Assembly: GCA_013334845.1 (NCBI GenBank)
Contig: JAAXWV010000011.1
Coordinates: 1 to 13,970 of the forward strand
DNA from: Candidatus Roizmanbacteria bacterium
Lineage (GTDB): Bacteria; Patescibacteriota; Microgenomatia; UBA1406; GWC2-37-13
Reading direction: 5' to 3'
DNA length: 13,970 nucleotides
A program made the translations under genes and the position numbers. Position 1 is the stretch's first letter. Each line of letters begins with the position of its first letter. Shown piece by piece: positions 13,388-13,970 of this stretch. The notes below the pieces were generated by a model. The model searched no databases. It was not told the DNA's origin and saw only the letters and a list, made by a program, of their open reading frames with translations.

Positions 13388-13410
13388 TGTCATTTTGTCC
13401 TTTTGTGACA
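13388..13410. repeat. Imperfect palindrome downstream of RAYT
   Basis: TGTCA (13388-13392) and TGACA (13406-13410) bracket TTTTGTCCTTTTG, seven bases after the RAYT stop and directly before the REP-like hairpin. Possibly the outer part of the same element. Confidence 0.35.
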
Positions 13411-13411
13411 G

Positions 13412-13436
13412 TCTCCAACCTCCCCGGTTGGTGAGA
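13412..13436. repeat. REP-like hairpin beside RAYT
   Basis: CCAACC (13415-13420) and GGTTGG (13426-13431) form a perfect 6-bp stem around TCCCC; TCT before and GAGA after extend it across one bulged T. A G+C-rich hairpin close to a RAYT is the classic arrangement of REP elements, so it is a candidate substrate of the enzyme. Other copies would be needed for proof, and none is seen in this window. Confidence 0.55.
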
Positions 13437-13456
13437 TGTTGGTGAGATTGGTGAGA
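13428..13456. repeat. Three direct repeats of TTGGTGAGA
   Basis: TTGGTGAGA occurs at 13428-13436, 13439-13447 and 13448-13456, the first copy being part of the right arm of the REP-like hairpin. The repeats end four bases before the stop of the next (minus-strand) gene. Confidence 0.7.
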
Positions 13457-13459
13457 GAT

Positions 13460-13970
13460 TTAGAGCTTTTCGTTAATGCGATCGATCACATCATGCATAG
13501 GTTTGAGTGAAACGTCTTCGGACACACTACCTTGTTCGTAGTAGCCAAACGGATTGTCGAGATCTTTGATTAACAAGATCATATAAATGAGAATGAATGA
13601 AACAAAAGTTACGAAAAAAAGGCTTTCATAATAGGGGTCTATTTTCACAAATACCAATCCGACACATAAAAGAAACGTAATTACTTCTGCTACTGCATAC
13701 CCAGATGCATTAAAAGAAGTCTCTCGAATAGTATGGATCCGGTTAACAATACGACGAATATTGCTCTGTTCCTGCTTCATCCGTACAATAAAATTTGCCT
13801 GAGTGAGGGGCTCAAACATGAGAAAATAATCATTTAGTTTTGTGATGTTGGCAAGAACGTGCTTTGTCTTTTCATTTCGGTGAAACCAGTTAATAATTTG
13901 GTTGGTTAGTACCACGACATGATCTAGTCCCTGTTTTGCCTCAGGAGATCGTTTATTTTTGTAAATAATA
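13460..13970 (-). CDS. Two-helix membrane protein, bestrophin-like (DUF4239) candidate, 5' end outside the window
   Basis: The frame is open on the minus strand from the window edge (reading IIYKNKRSPEAKQGLDHVV at its start) to TAA at 13460-13462, so the gene is partial and the GTG at 13915 is not its true start. A soluble helical, charged part (FLMFEPLTQANFIVRMKQEQSNIRRIVNRIHTIRE) is followed by two membrane helices, YAVAEVITFLLCVGLVFVKI and LFFVTFVSFILIYMILLI. Then comes LIKDLDNPFGYYEQGSVSEDVSL. The DLDNPF-type motif after the last helix recalls DUF4239 bestrophin-like membrane proteins, which have a matching helix pair at the N-terminus that would lie outside the window. The family call is tentative; the gene itself is solid. 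Confidence 0.75.
   Translation of the reverse strand, partial: IIYKNKRSPEAKQGLDHVVVLTNQIINWFHRNEKTKHVLANITKLNDYFLMFEPLTQANFIVRMKQEQSNIRRIVNRIHTIRETSFNASGYAVAEVITFLLCVGLVFVKIDPYYESLFFVTFVSFILIYMILLIKDLDNPFGYYEQGSVSEDVSLKPMHDVIDRINEKL

Noticed and set aside
1..13970. Recoded TGA (genetic code 25)
   Set aside because: TGA cleanly terminates several well-supported genes (for example at 2587-2589, 3816-3818 and 10854-10856), and intact genes contain no in-frame TGA.
1..13970. CRISPR array, complete insertion sequence or prophage
   Set aside because: No regularly spaced repeats with spacers, no cas genes, no paired terminal inverted repeats around the RAYT and no phage structural genes were seen.

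Overview
The window looks like a piece of a small-genome bacterium of the Candidate Phyla Radiation (Patescibacteria), most likely Microgenomates-like. This is inferred from moderate A+T content, tightly packed short genes, a tRNA gene with no encoded CCA end, scarce Shine-Dalgarno sites, many gene starts placed directly after a TATAAT box, and gene types common in those genomes (GT-C glycosyltransferases, SemiSWEET, RAYT transposase, short membrane-anchored proteins). TGA ends many genes here, so the Gracilibacteria/Absconditabacteria code (TGA = Gly) does not apply. No rRNA or universal marker is present, so placement stays tentative.

Layout. 1-3818 (+): a surface-glycan cluster. It holds the end of an upstream gene, a glycosyltransferase-like membrane protein that seems to have lost its N-terminal half, an intact GT-C glycosyltransferase, and an ATGA-coupled secreted glycoside-hydrolase-like protein. 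3820-8305 (-): six genes on one strand. In transcription order they are two unidentified proteins, an HD-domain phosphohydrolase, an ABC exporter ATPase and permease, and a YhhQ-type queuosine-precursor transporter. 8453-8540 (+): tRNA-Ser(GGA). 8784-9335 (+): a self-inhibited type Fic AMP-transferase. 9400-10029 (-): a membrane-anchored extracytoplasmic protein. 10266-12654 (+): a CDP-alcohol phosphatidyltransferase, an NAD(P)H:quinone-oxidoreductase-like flavoprotein, a SemiSWEET and an RBBP9-like hydrolase. An apparent 3' gene fragment lies antisense at 10900-11112. 12707-13381 (+): a RAYT (REP-associated tyrosine transposase), followed by a REP-like hairpin and short direct repeats. 13460 to the window end (-): a two-helix membrane protein whose 5' end lies outside.

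The strongest pattern not explained by gene content is promoter placement. At least seven genes on both strands have TATAAT/TATACT exactly 6-7 bases before the start codon. Transcription would then begin at or next to the start codon, giving leaderless mRNAs. In contrast, genes inside operons are joined by 4-11 base overlaps or 1-7 base gaps.

I did not find a clearly new multi-gene system. The best leads are the leaderless promoter grammar, the RAYT with its downstream palindrome and repeats, the truncated glycosyltransferase beside an intact one, and the unidentified fragment at 10900-11112. No stretch above 300 bases lacks a gene; the largest gaps (8541-8783, 10048-10265, 10857-11132) are described in the feature list.
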